From contig NZ_JACHJI010000031.1 in the NCBI RefSeq assembly GCF_014203535.1, positions 1 to 33,527 on the forward strand: DNA of 33,527 nucleotides, read 5' to 3'. This document shows, one piece after another, positions 25,795 through 33,506 of this stretch. A program made the position numbers and the translations under genes. The notes beneath the pieces are model-generated. The model was not told the origin of the DNA, searched no databases, and was given only the letters and a program-made list of their open reading frames with translations. Source of the DNA: Streptomyces griseomycini (GTDB taxonomy: Bacteria; Actinomycetota; Actinomycetes; Streptomycetales; Streptomycetaceae). Each line of letters starts with the position of its first letter. Positions within the stretch are counted from its first letter, which is position 1.

Positions 25795-27170
25795 CGTCCC
25801 GTGGCTTCAAGACGACGGCCCGCACCTCTCCGGAGGCGCGGGCCGTCGCCCGTACCCAAACCCTGATCAAGGGCGAGAACGGCATCGGCACCGTCCGCAA
25901 GACCACCCTTCCCGGGGGTCTGCGCATCGTCACCGAGACCCTGCCCTCGGTCCGCTCGGCGACCTTCGGCATCTGGGCGCACGTCGGCTCCCGCGACGAG
26001 ACCCCGGCCCTGGGCGGCGCCACCCACTACCTGGAGCACCTGCTCTTCAAGGGCACGGCCCGCAGGTCCGCCCTGGACATCTCCTCCGCCATCGACGCGG
26101 TCGGCGGCGAGATGAACGCGTTCACGGCCAAGGAGTACACGTGCTACTACGCGCGCGTGCTCGACACCGACCTGCCGCTCGCCATCGACGTGGTCTGCGA
26201 CATGCTCACCGGCTCGGTGATCCGCGAGGAGGACGTCGACGTCGAGCGCGGCGCCATCCTCGAAGAGATCGCGATGACCGAGGACGACCCGGGCGACTGC
26301 GTGCACGACCTGTTCGCGCACACCATGTTCGGCGACCACCCCCTCGGCCGCCCGGTGCTCGGCACGGTCGACACGGTCAACGCCCTCACCGCGGACCGCA
26401 TCCGCCGCTTCTACAAGAAGCACTACGACCCCACCCACCTCGTGGTCGCCTGCGCCGGCAACATCGACCACGGCAAGGTCGTACGCCAGGTCCGCGCCGC
26501 CTTCGAGAAGGCCGGCGCCCTCAAGGACCCCGGCGCCCAGCCGATCGCCCCGCGCGGCGGCCGGCGCGCCCTGCGCACCGCGGGCCGCGTCGAACTCGTC
26601 GACCGCAGGACGGAACAGGCGCACATCGTCCTCGGCATGCCGGGCCTGGCCCGCACCGACGAGCGGCGCTGGGCCCTCGGCGTGCTGAACACCGCCCTCG
26701 GCGGCGGCATGTCCTCCCGCCTGTTCCAGGAGGTCCGGGAGAAGCGCGGACTGGCCTACAGCGTGTACTCGTACACCTCCGGCTTCGCCGACTGCGGCCT
26801 GTTCGGCGTGTACGCCGGCTGCAGGCCCTCCCAGGTGCACGACGTGCTGAAGATCTGCCGCGACGAGCTCGACCGCGTGGCCGGGCACGGACTGCCGGAC
26901 GACGAGATAGAGCGCGCCATCGGCCAGCTCCAGGGCTCCACGGTCCTCGGCCTGGAGGACACCGGCGCGCTGATGAACCGCATCGGCAAGAGCGAACTGT
27001 GCTGGGGCGAGCAGATGTCGGTCGACGACATGCTGGCCCGGATAGCCTCGGTCACCCCGGACGACGTCCGCTCGGTCGCCCGCGACATCCTGGGACGGCG
27101 GCCCTCCCTGTCGGTCATCGGCCCCCTCAAGGACAAGCAGGCGTCCCGGCTGCACGACGCCGTCGCCTGA
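25791..27170 (+). CDS. M16 family zinc metallopeptidase
   Basis: A 459-residue protein of the insulinase/mitochondrial processing peptidase-like family. The inverted zinc motif H79-YLEH83 lies in GGATHYLEHLLFKGT. The third ligand glutamate is in ERGAILEEIAM, about 75 residues on. The C-terminal domain has GGGMSSRLFQEVREKRGLAYSVYSY, the substrate-binding Arg/Tyr motif of active enzymes. So this single chain carries both M16 halves. No signal peptide is seen, so it acts in the cytoplasm. The natural substrate is unknown; related genes next to pnp are widespread in bacteria. The GTG at 25791 overlaps the pnp stop by 4 bp, which implies coupling. dapB follows after 26 nt. Confidence 0.95.
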   Translation: MTSRGFKTTARTSPEARAVARTQTLIKGENGIGTVRKTTLPGGLRIVTETLPSVRSATFGIWAHVGSRDETPALGGATHYLEHLLFKGTARRSALDISSAIDAVGGEMNAFTAKEYTCYYARVLDTDLPLAIDVVCDMLTGSVIREEDVDVERGAILEEIAMTEDDPGDCVHDLFAHTMFGDHPLGRPVLGTVDTVNALTADRIRRFYKKHYDPTHLVVACAGNIDHGKVVRQVRAAFEKAGALKDPGAQPIAPRGGRRALRTAGRVELVDRRTEQAHIVLGMPGLARTDERRWALGVLNTALGGGMSSRLFQEVREKRGLAYSVYSYTSGFADCGLFGVYAGCRPSQVHDVLKICRDELDRVAGHGLPDDEIERAIGQLQGSTVLGLEDTGALMNRIGKSELCWGEQMSVDDMLARIASVTPDDVRSVARDILGRRPSLSVIGPLKDKQASRLHDAVA

Positions 27171-27196
27171 CCCATCCCGGTAAGGAAGCAAGAGAC

Positions 27197-27949
27197 ATGA
27201 GCAAGCTGCGCGTGGCGGTCCTCGGTGCCAAGGGCCGGATCGGGTCCGAGGCGGTACGGGCGGTCGAGGCCGCCGAGGACATGGAGCTGGTGGCCGCCCT
27301 CGGCCGGGACGACAAGCTGGAGATCCTCGCCGAGCGGGGCGCCCAGGTCGCCGTGGAGCTGACCACCCCCGCCTCGGTCATGGGCAACCTCGACTTCTGC
27401 GTGCGCCACGGCATCCACGCCGTCGTCGGCACCACCGGCTGGACCGACGACCGCCTCGCGCAGCTGAAGGGCTGGCTCGACCAGTCCCCGGAGACGGGCG
27501 TGCTCATCGCGCCGAACTTCTCCATCGGCGCCGTCCTCACCATGAAGTTCGCGCAGATCGCCGCCCCGTACTTCGAGTCCGTCGAGGTCGTCGAGCTGCA
27601 CCACCCGAACAAGGTGGACGCCCCCAGCGGCACCGCCACGCGCACCGCCCAGCTCATCGCCGAGGCCCGCCGCCGGGCCGGCAGCGCCCCCGCCCCGGAC
27701 GCCACGGTCACCGCCCTGGACGGCGCCCGCGGCGCGGACGTGGACGGGGTCCCGGTGCACGCGGTCCGGCTGCGCGGCCTGCTCGCCCACCAGGAGGTCC
27801 TGCTCGGCGGCGAGGGCGAGACCCTCACCGTCCGCCACGACTCCCTGCACCACAGCAGCTTCATGCCGGGCATCCTGCTCGGCGCCCGCCGCGTGGTGAC
27901 CACTCCCGGCCTGACCTTCGGCCTGGAACACTTCCTCGACCTGAACTGA
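27197..27949 (+). CDS. dapB: 4-hydroxy-tetrahydrodipicolinate reductase
   Basis: Second committed step of the diaminopimelate/lysine pathway: NAD(P)H reduction of the DapA product. It has 250 residues, the usual actinobacterial length. A Rossmann motif (AVLGAKGRIG) opens the protein. VELTTPASVMGNLDFCVRHGIHAVVGTTGW is the family block, and the catalytic motif is VELHH135-PNK139-VDAPSGTA. LTFGLEHFLDL ends the chain. The ATG has AAGGAAG, a fair ribosome-binding site, about 9 nt upstream. It is transcribed behind pnp and the protease. dapA, the preceding enzyme, lies separately about 2.5 kb downstream. Confidence 0.97.
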   Translation: MSKLRVAVLGAKGRIGSEAVRAVEAAEDMELVAALGRDDKLEILAERGAQVAVELTTPASVMGNLDFCVRHGIHAVVGTTGWTDDRLAQLKGWLDQSPETGVLIAPNFSIGAVLTMKFAQIAAPYFESVEVVELHHPNKVDAPSGTATRTAQLIAEARRRAGSAPAPDATVTALDGARGADVDGVPVHAVRLRGLLAHQEVLLGGEGETLTVRHDSLHHSSFMPGILLGARRVVTTPGLTFGLEHFLDLN

Positions 27950-27963
27950 GCCCGAGCCGACCC

Positions 27964-28407
27964 ATGCGCGCCAAGATCTCCTACGCCGTCACGGCCGCCG
28001 TCCTGGTCGTCTACTTCGTCCTGGTCGGCAGCCGCGGTGTGCTGCTCATCGGGACCGGTACGCCCCTCGCCGTGGCCCTCGGCGTCGCGGTGCTGATCCT
28101 GCCGGTCATCGGTGTGTGGTTCCTGTGGAAGAACACCGAGTTCGTCCGCAACGCCAACCGGCTCGCCGCCGAGCTCGACGCCGAGGGCGGCCTGCCCGCC
28201 GACGAACTGAAGCGTCTCCCCAGCGGCCGTGTCGACCGCGACTCGGCCGACGAGGTCTTCGCCCGGCGCAAGGCCGAGACGGAGGCCGCCCCCGACGACT
28301 GGCGCAGCTGGTTCCGGCTCGCCGTCGCCTACCACGACGCCCGCGACACCCCGCGCGCCCGCAAGGCCATGCAACGGGCGATCACCTTGCACAAGACCTC
28401 GCACTGA
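27964..28407 (+). CDS. Small membrane protein with C-terminal TPR-like helices
   Basis: A 147-residue protein. Two hydrophobic segments at about residues 8-27 (AVTAAVLVVYFVLVGS) and 33-53 (LAVALGVAVLILPVIGVWFLW) are followed by a soluble tail. The end of the tail (DWRSWFRLAVAYHDARDTPRARKAMQRAITLHK) has the spacing of a single tetratricopeptide-like helix pair. It is probably a membrane-anchored scaffold, but no function is known. It starts at ATG 27964, 14 nt after dapB; no clear ribosome-binding site is seen, so translation may rely on coupling with dapB. A very strong hairpin follows and ends the unit. Confidence 0.8.
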   Translation: MRAKISYAVTAAVLVVYFVLVGSRGVLLIGTGTPLAVALGVAVLILPVIGVWFLWKNTEFVRNANRLAAELDAEGGLPADELKRLPSGRVDRDSADEVFARRKAETEAAPDDWRSWFRLAVAYHDARDTPRARKAMQRAITLHKTSH

Positions 28408-28423
28408 CCGCGTGCGCGCCACA

Positions 28424-28463
28424 CGCCGGGGCCCGGTCCGCACAGACGGACCGGGCCCCGGCG
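28424..28463. terminator. Bidirectional terminator
   Basis: A 17-bp perfect stem (28424-28440 with 28447-28463) with a 6-nt loop. It lies between the rightward membrane gene and the convergent leftward gene and can end both transcripts. Confidence 0.85.
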
Positions 28464-28485
28464 CACCGTGCGCGGCTCCGCGCGC

Positions 28486-29040
28486 TCAGCTCCGCCGGTA
28501 CTCGTCAGCCCAGACCTCCACGGAGTCGGCCGCCCGGTCGAAGGCCAGCGGATCCCGCCCCAGGAAGTCCGCGTTGTGCGAGGTCAGCAGCGGCAGGGCA
28601 TCCGTCGCCCGCCCCCGCCGGACGAGGAGCAGCGCCTGCCCCTGCACCGTGCGCGGCAGCCCCAGCCAGCGCACCGGCTGCTGCACCGTGCGCACGGAGA
28701 CCACCTGCTCCCAGGGCGCCGTACGCGTGCTGAGGAAGGCCACGTGCCGCAGGCCCCGCGCGCTCACCCAGACGCCCATGCGCAGCATCCGCAGCGCGCA
28801 GCCGACGACGACCAGCGCGATGGCGAACACGGCTCCGGCGGACGACAGCGTCGCCGTCGCCGCGATGACGACCCCCGCGAACAGCACGAACGAGGCGAGC
28901 AGCAGCAGCAGCGCCGCCGCACCCACCCGCCACGGCCCGGGACGGTACGGGCGCCGCCAGCGGTCACGGTCGTCGTACGGCAGAGCGACGTCGTCCGCCG
29001 TGTCGAACGCGCGGTCGGCCGTCAGGAAGGGCAGGGGCAC
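28486..29040 (-). CDS. Membrane protein with PH-like domain
   Basis: A 184-residue protein. The N-terminus is polar and acidic (TADDVALPYDDRDRW). Two adjacent transmembrane helices span about residues 38-85 (AAALLLLLASFVLFAGVVIAA and GAVFAIALVVVGCALRML). The soluble C-terminal part (VWVSARGLRHVAFLSTRTAPWEQVVSVRTVQQPVRWLG) has the pattern of bacterial PH domains, in particular the PW[E/D]xV turn. Such proteins are common and mostly uncharacterised in actinobacteria. It starts at GTG 29040 with GAGGA about 6 nt upstream. The function is unknown; no enzyme motif is visible. Confidence 0.8.
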   Translation of the reverse strand: MPLPFLTADRAFDTADDVALPYDDRDRWRRPYRPGPWRVGAAALLLLLASFVLFAGVVIAATATLSSAGAVFAIALVVVGCALRMLRMGVWVSARGLRHVAFLSTRTAPWEQVVSVRTVQQPVRWLGLPRTVQGQALLLVRRGRATDALPLLTSHNADFLGRDPLAFDRAADSVEVWADEYRRS

Positions 29041-29154
29041 GGCTGGTCCTCACTCGTTCCATGCATGGGCAGTGCCCGGTGAGGCTACCGATCCGTGTCC
29101 TCCGTCACCACCCTCGGGGGTCCGGACGGAGAGGGTGCCGCTCGGCCCGACGGC

Positions 29155-29394
29155 TCAGCGCCCGTCGGTCGCCTGTGACTGCTGGGTCCCCGGGTCCGAA
29201 GGGGCGGTGGACAACGCGGGCATCCCGATGACCAGGGAACCCACCAGCCCGGCGACGACGGTGAGCCCCAGCAGCCAGCGTCCGGCCATCTGACCGACGG
29301 TCGCCCGCTCACGGGGCGGGGGAGTGACATTGCTGCGGAACCTGTCGGCCTCGGCGAGGAAGGCGAACGGTACGGGTTCACGCCGACCGAACAT
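29155..29394 (-). CDS. Small single-pass membrane protein
   Basis: Predicted 79-residue protein. A basic and proline-containing N-terminus (MFGRREPVPFAFLAEADRF, then TPPPRERATVG) is followed by one hydrophobic segment (RWLLGLTVVAGLVGSLVIGM) and a short Ser/Thr/Gln-rich tail (STAPSDPGTQQSQATDGR). I recognise no family. The ATG at 29394 is preferred because AAGGGAG lies about 11 nt upstream; an in-frame GTG at 29442 would add 16 residues but has no ribosome-binding site. It is divergent from thyX, with a spacer of about 170 nt. Codon bias supports it as real. Confidence 0.65.
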   Translation of the reverse strand: MFGRREPVPFAFLAEADRFRSNVTPPPRERATVGQMAGRWLLGLTVVAGLVGSLVIGMPALSTAPSDPGTQQSQATDGR

Positions 29395-29526
29395 CAGGGG
29401 TGCGTCTCCCTTCGGGATCGAACGGATCGCTGTCACCGACACAGACGAACGGGACTCGCAAAAGGTGCCGAGACGCGCAAAACATCATCACGACCAGCCA
29501 CCTGCCTGCGCGCGGCAGCTGCCCCG

Positions 29527-29532
29527 TAGAGT
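29527..29532 (+). promoter_or_regulatory. thyX: Candidate -10 box of thyX
   Basis: TAGAGT matches the Streptomyces -10 pattern well and lies 36 nt before the proposed TTG start. The -35 region is not convincing. Confidence 0.4.
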
Positions 29533-29567
29533 GGGCGCCGCACCGCCGATGCGATGGAAGGACCCCC

Positions 29568-30302
29568 TTGACCTCCGCCGACGACCTCAAGCCCGACTTC
29601 CGCAGCGACGTGACCGTCGAGCTGGTCAAGCACACCGCGTCCGACGCCGACGTGCTGTTCGCCGCCCGTGTCTCGACTGTCGGCGAGCAGTCCCTGGACG
29701 AGCTGAACAAGGACCCGGAGCGCTCCAGGGGCCTGATCAACTACCTGATGCGGGACCGGCACGGCAGCCCCTTCGAGCACAACTCGATGACCTTCTTCAT
29801 CAGCGCCCCGATCTTCGTCTTCCGCGAGTTCATGCGGCACCGCGTGGGCTGGTCGTACAACGAGGAGTCGGGTCGCTACCGCGAGCTCCAGCCGGTCTTC
29901 TACGTCCCGGACGAGTCCCGCAAGCTGGTCCAGGAGGGCCGCCCCGGGAAGTACCGCTTCGTCGAGGGCACCCGGGCCCAGCAGGAGCTGGTGGGCCGCG
30001 CCATGGAGGACTCCTACCGGCAGGCGTACGAGGCGTACCGGGAGATGCTCGCCGCCGGCGTCGCCCGTGAGGTCGCCCGCGCGGTGCTCCCCGTCGGCCT
30101 GTACTCCTCCATGTACGCCACCTGCAACGCCCGCTCGCTGATGCACTTCCTCGGGCTGCGCACCCAGCACGAACTGGCGAAGGTCCCGTCCTTCCCGCAG
30201 CGGGAGATCGAGATGGTCGGCGAGAAGATGGAGGCCGAGTGGGCCCGGCTCATGCCGCTCACCCACGCCGCCTTCAACGCCAACGGTCGTGTGGCGCCGT
30301 GA
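29568..30302 (+). CDS. thyX: Flavin-dependent thymidylate synthase
   Basis: Makes dTMP from dUMP using FAD and methylene-tetrahydrofolate, releasing tetrahydrofolate. It has 244 residues, close to the family norm. The ThyX motif is R90-H-R followed by VGWSYNEE and S101, an eight-residue spacing within the known RHRX7-8S form, then GRY. Flanking blocks include SPFEHNSMTFFISAPIFVFREFMRHR, REVARAVLPVGLYSSMYATCNARSLMHFL and LRTQHELAKVPSFPQREIE. TTG 29568 is chosen because GGAAGGA lies just upstream and the protein then begins at the conserved domain; no in-frame ATG or GTG fits. It ends at a strong hairpin ahead of dapA. Confidence 0.96.
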   Translation: MTSADDLKPDFRSDVTVELVKHTASDADVLFAARVSTVGEQSLDELNKDPERSRGLINYLMRDRHGSPFEHNSMTFFISAPIFVFREFMRHRVGWSYNEESGRYRELQPVFYVPDESRKLVQEGRPGKYRFVEGTRAQQELVGRAMEDSYRQAYEAYREMLAAGVAREVARAVLPVGLYSSMYATCNARSLMHFLGLRTQHELAKVPSFPQREIEMVGEKMEAEWARLMPLTHAAFNANGRVAP

Positions 30303-30361
30303 GGAACCCCCGTTCGCACGCCGAGGACACATGTACGGGTCAGCCCTGCGAGGTGTCCGTA

Positions 30362-30391
30362 TTGCGGCATTTCGCGAAGTTCATCTAGCCT
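30362..30391 (+). promoter_or_regulatory. dapA: Candidate promoter upstream of dapA
   Basis: TTGCGG, an 18-nt spacer and TAGCCT form a good vegetative-type promoter. A transcript would begin near 30398, directly in front of the hairpin at 30402-30441, giving dapA a hairpin-led leader of about 115 nt. Confidence 0.5.
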
Positions 30392-30401
30392 GATCAAACG
30401 G

Positions 30402-30441
30402 GCCCGGCACTGCCTGAACCCCCGAGCAGGCAGTGCCGGGC
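30402..30441 (+). terminator. Hairpin between thyX and dapA
   Basis: A 14-bp perfect stem (30402-30415 with 30428-30441) with a 12-nt loop, followed by TCCCCTTTG. It is probably the thyX terminator, though it lies just downstream of a promoter-like sequence. Confidence 0.75.
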
Positions 30442-30498
30442 TCCCCTTTGCCCACCTTGTCGCCTCCCCCGAGGGAAGACCCCGACCTGAGCAACGAG

Positions 30499-30504
30499 TA
30501 GCGT
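30499..30504 (+). promoter_or_regulatory. dapA: Possible -10 for leaderless dapA transcript
   Basis: TAGCGT ends about 7 nt before the dapA ATG at 30512, and no ribosome-binding site lies between. This matches the arrangement before the second GNAT gene and suggests a leaderless mRNA. Confidence 0.4.
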
Positions 30505-30511
30505 GTAACCC

Positions 30512-31414
30512 ATGGCTCCGACCTCCACTCCGCAGACCCCCTTCGGGCGGGTCCTCACCGCCATGGTCACGCCCTTCACGGCGGACGGCGCACTCGACCT
30601 CGACGGCGCACAGAGGCTCGCCACCCACCTGGTGGACGCAGGCAACGACGGCCTGATCATCAACGGCACCACCGGTGAGTCCCCCACCACCAGCGACGCG
30701 GAGAAATCGGATCTCGTACGAGCGGTCCTGGAGGCGGTCGGCGACCGCGCCCACGTCGTGGCCGGAGTCGGCACCAACGACACCCACCACAGCGTCGAGC
30801 TGGCCCGCACCGCCGAGCGCACCGGCGCACACGGCCTGCTGGTCGTCACCCCGTACTACAACAAGCCCCCGCAGGAGGGCCTCTACCGGCACTTCACGGC
30901 CGTCGCCGACGCCACCGGGCTGCCGGTCATGCTCTACGACATCCCCGGCCGCAGCGGCGTCCCGATCAACACCGAGACGCTCGTCCGCCTCGCCGAGCAC
31001 CCCCGGATCATCGCCAACAAGGACGCCAAGGGCGACCTCGGCCGCGCGAGCTGGGCCATCGCCCGCTCCGGCCTCGCCTGGTACTCCGGCGACGACATGC
31101 TGAACCTGCCCCTGCTCTCCGTGGGCGCCGTCGGCTTCGTCTCCGTCGTGGGCCACCTCGTCACTCCCGAGCTGCGCGCCCTGGTCGAGGCGTACACCTC
31201 GGGAGACGTCCAGAAGGCCACCGAGATCCACCAGAAGCTGCTCCCGGTCTACACGGGGATGTTCCGCACCCAGGGCGTGATGACCACCAAGGCGGCGCTC
31301 GCCCTCAAGGGCCTGCCCGCCGGACCCCTGCGCGCCCCCATGGCCGAGTGCACGCCGGAAGAGGTCGAGCAGCTCAAGATCGATCTTGCCGCCGGCGGGG
31401 TACAGCTCCAGTAA
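30512..31414 (+). CDS. dapA: 4-hydroxy-tetrahydrodipicolinate synthase
   Basis: Condenses pyruvate with aspartate semialdehyde to start the diaminopimelate/lysine branch. It is a 300-residue TIM-barrel lyase of the DHDPS/NAL family. GLIINGTTGESPTT holds the pyruvate-binding threonines (T53-T54). VVTPYYNKPPQEGLYRHF contains the family YYNKP motif. LYDIPGRSG carries Y142 and R147. IIANKDAKGDL carries the Schiff-base lysine K170. The family also includes N-acetylneuraminate lyase and other aldolases, but GTTGES, the arginine and the nearby dapB favour DapA. The ATG at 30512 lacks a ribosome-binding site and may be leaderless. RNase J lies 154 nt downstream. Confidence 0.94.
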   Translation: MAPTSTPQTPFGRVLTAMVTPFTADGALDLDGAQRLATHLVDAGNDGLIINGTTGESPTTSDAEKSDLVRAVLEAVGDRAHVVAGVGTNDTHHSVELARTAERTGAHGLLVVTPYYNKPPQEGLYRHFTAVADATGLPVMLYDIPGRSGVPINTETLVRLAEHPRIIANKDAKGDLGRASWAIARSGLAWYSGDDMLNLPLLSVGAVGFVSVVGHLVTPELRALVEAYTSGDVQKATEIHQKLLPVYTGMFRTQGVMTTKAALALKGLPAGPLRAPMAECTPEEVEQLKIDLAAGGVQLQ

Positions 31415-31514
31415 CCAGACTTCGCGCGACCGCTCGCGCAGCCGGACTCCACAACTGAACAGGCGGGCCACCGGTGCCCGCACCCCACAACGACAACTGC
31501 TTCTGCACGAACGT

Positions 31515-31553
31515 CACGCGCGCCACGTGCCCCACCGGTACGTGGCGCGCGTG
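31515..31553 (+). promoter_or_regulatory. Strong hairpin in the RNase J leader
   Basis: A 14-bp perfect stem (31515-31528 with 31540-31553) with an 11-nt loop, followed by TTTGAGGAG. It ends only 15 nt before the TTG start and abuts the ribosome-binding site at 31557-31562. It can be the dapA terminator or a translational or RNase-processing control element for rnj. Confidence 0.65.
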
Positions 31554-31568
31554 TTTGAGGAGAGTCTT

Positions 31569-33254
31569 TTGAGTCATCCGCATCCTGAACTCGGCCCGCC
31601 CCCGTCCCTCCCCGAAGGCGGCCTGCGCGTCACCCCGCTCGGCGGCCTCGGCGAGATCGGCCGGAACATGACGGTCTTCGAGTACGGCGGCCGCCTGCTG
31701 ATCGTCGACTGCGGAGTGCTCTTCCCCGAGGAGGAGCAGCCCGGAATCGACCTGATCCTGCCGGACTTCTCGTCCATCCGGGACCGCCTCGACGACATCG
31801 AGGGCATCGTCCTCACCCACGGCCACGAGGACCACATCGGCGGCGTCCCCTTCCTTCTGCGCGAGAAGCCGGACATCCCGCTGATCGGCTCCAAGCTGAC
31901 CCTCGCCCTCATCGAGGCGAAGCTCCAGGAGCACCGCATCCGCCCCTACACCCTGGAGGTGGCGGAAGGACAGCGCGAGCGCATCGGCCCCTTCGACTGC
32001 GAGTTCGTCGCGGTCAACCACTCCATCCCCGACGCGCTCGCCGTGGCCATCCGCACCCCCGCCGGCATGGCGGTCCACACCGGCGACTTCAAGATGGACC
32101 AGCTCCCGCTGGACAACCGCCTCACGGACCTCCACGCGTTCGCCCGACTCAGCGAGGAAGGCATCGACCTCCTCCTCACCGACTCCACGAACGCCGAGGT
32201 CCCCGGGTTCACCCCGCACGAGCGCGACATCTCCAACGTGCTGCGCCAGGTCTTCGCCGGCGCCCGCAAGCGGATCATCGTGGCCAGCTTCGCCAGCCAC
32301 GTCCACCGCATCCAGCAGATCCTGGACGCGGCGCACGAGTACGGCCGCAGGGTCGCCTTCGTCGGCCGTTCCATGGTCCGCAACATGGGCATCGCCCGCG
32401 ACCTCGGCTACCTCAAGGTCCCGCCGGGCCTGGTCGTGGACGTCAAGACCCTCGACGACCTCCCCGACAACGAAGTGGTCCTCGTCTGCACGGGCTCCCA
32501 GGGCGAACCGATGGCGGCCCTGTCCCGCATGGCCAACCGCGACCATCAGATCCGCATCGTCGAGGGCGACACCGTGATCCTGGCGTCGTCGCTCATCCCC
32601 GGCAACGAGAACGCGGTGTACCGCGTGATCAACGGCCTGACCCGCTGGGGCGCCAACGTCGTCCACAAGGGCAACGCCAAGGTGCACGTCTCCGGTCACG
32701 CCTCCGCGGGCGAGCTGCTGTACTTCTACAACATCTGCCGTCCGAAGAACCTGATGCCGGTGCACGGCGAATGGCGCCACCTGCGCGCCAACGCGGAACT
32801 GGGCGCCATGACCGGCGTCCCGCACGACCGCATCGTCATCGCCGAGGACGGCGTGGTCGTCGACCTCGTCGAGGGCAAGGCGAAGATCGTCGGCAAGGTC
32901 CAGGCGGGATACGTCTACGTCGACGGCCTCTCCGTCGGCGACGTCGGCGAGCCGGCCCTGAAGGACCGCAAGATCCTCGGCGACGAGGGCATCATCTCGG
33001 TCTTCATGGTCATCGACTCGTCCACCGGCAAGATCACGGGCGGTCCGCACATCCAGGCCCGGGGCTCCGGCATCGAGGACTCCGCCTTCGGCGAGGTGAT
33101 CCCGAAGATCACGGAGGTCCTGGAACGCTCGGCCCAGGACGGCGTCGTCGAACCCCACCAGCTGCAGCAGCTCGTCCGGCGGACGCTGGGCAGGTGGGTC
33201 TCCGACACGTACCGGCGCCGGCCGATGATCCTGCCCGTGGTGGTCGAGGTCTGA
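31569..33254 (+). CDS. rnj: Ribonuclease J
   Basis: Endo- and 5'-3' exoribonuclease of the metallo-beta-lactamase/beta-CASP family that matures and degrades mRNA and rRNA. It has 561 residues. Motifs include LGGLGEIGRNMTVFEYGG, the zinc-binding H84-GHEDH89 in LTHGHEDHIGG, AVNHSIPDALAV, VHTGDFKMDQLP and LTDSTNAEVPG. The beta-CASP block IIVASFASHVHRIQQILDAA and KVHVSGHASAGEL follow. The C-terminal domain ends LPVVVEV. TTG 31569 is chosen because GAGGAG lies about 7 nt upstream and the product then has the length I recall for Streptomyces RNase J. It is followed by an 18-bp terminator hairpin. Confidence 0.97.
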   Translation: MSHPHPELGPPPSLPEGGLRVTPLGGLGEIGRNMTVFEYGGRLLIVDCGVLFPEEEQPGIDLILPDFSSIRDRLDDIEGIVLTHGHEDHIGGVPFLLREKPDIPLIGSKLTLALIEAKLQEHRIRPYTLEVAEGQRERIGPFDCEFVAVNHSIPDALAVAIRTPAGMAVHTGDFKMDQLPLDNRLTDLHAFARLSEEGIDLLLTDSTNAEVPGFTPHERDISNVLRQVFAGARKRIIVASFASHVHRIQQILDAAHEYGRRVAFVGRSMVRNMGIARDLGYLKVPPGLVVDVKTLDDLPDNEVVLVCTGSQGEPMAALSRMANRDHQIRIVEGDTVILASSLIPGNENAVYRVINGLTRWGANVVHKGNAKVHVSGHASAGELLYFYNICRPKNLMPVHGEWRHLRANAELGAMTGVPHDRIVIAEDGVVVDLVEGKAKIVGKVQAGYVYVDGLSVGDVGEPALKDRKILGDEGIISVFMVIDSSTGKITGGPHIQARGSGIEDSAFGEVIPKITEVLERSAQDGVVEPHQLQQLVRRTLGRWVSDTYRRRPMILPVVVEV

Positions 33255-33286
33255 CGGCCCGTCGGGCCCCACGCACGAGCGGACCC

Positions 33287-33326
33287 GGAGCGGGGCGCCT
33301 CGATTTGCATCGAGGCGCCCCGCTCC
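33287..33326 (+). terminator. Terminator after RNase J
   Basis: An 18-bp perfect stem (33287-33304 with 33309-33326) with a TTGC tetraloop, the strongest hairpin in the window. It would insulate the promoter region that follows. Confidence 0.85.
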
Positions 33327-33397
33327 AGTACGTTTACAGCTCCCCCGATCGGGCACCCGACCACCTCAGTGAGTCGGAGCAGTCCCCGGAGGGCGGG

Positions 33398-33506
33398 AAA
33401 ATCCGACTCAGAATCTCTGATAAAGTCGGATGCGCCGGAAAGGGAAACGCGGAAGCGGGAACCTGGAAAGCACCGAGGAAATCGGATCGGAAAGATCTGA
33501 TAGAGT
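33398..33506 (+). promoter_or_regulatory. Tandem promoter-like modules, probably upstream of an rRNA operon
   Basis: Two matching modules 80 nt apart. AAAATC (33398-33403), a 17-nt spacer and TAAAGT (33421-33426) make the first. GAAATC (33478-33483), a 17-nt spacer and TAGAGT (33501-33506) make the second. Both -10 boxes are embedded in CTGATARAGTCGGA. The first also lies within a TCCGACT/AGTCGGA inverted repeat (33402-33408, 33424-33430). Multiple tandem promoters and this A/G-rich leader are typical of Streptomyces 16S rRNA operons. No rRNA is inside the window, so the target is inferred. Confidence 0.55.

Noticed and set aside
30303..30511. Lysine riboswitch before dapA
   Set aside because: Only a simple hairpin is present, with none of the conserved lysine-riboswitch elements.
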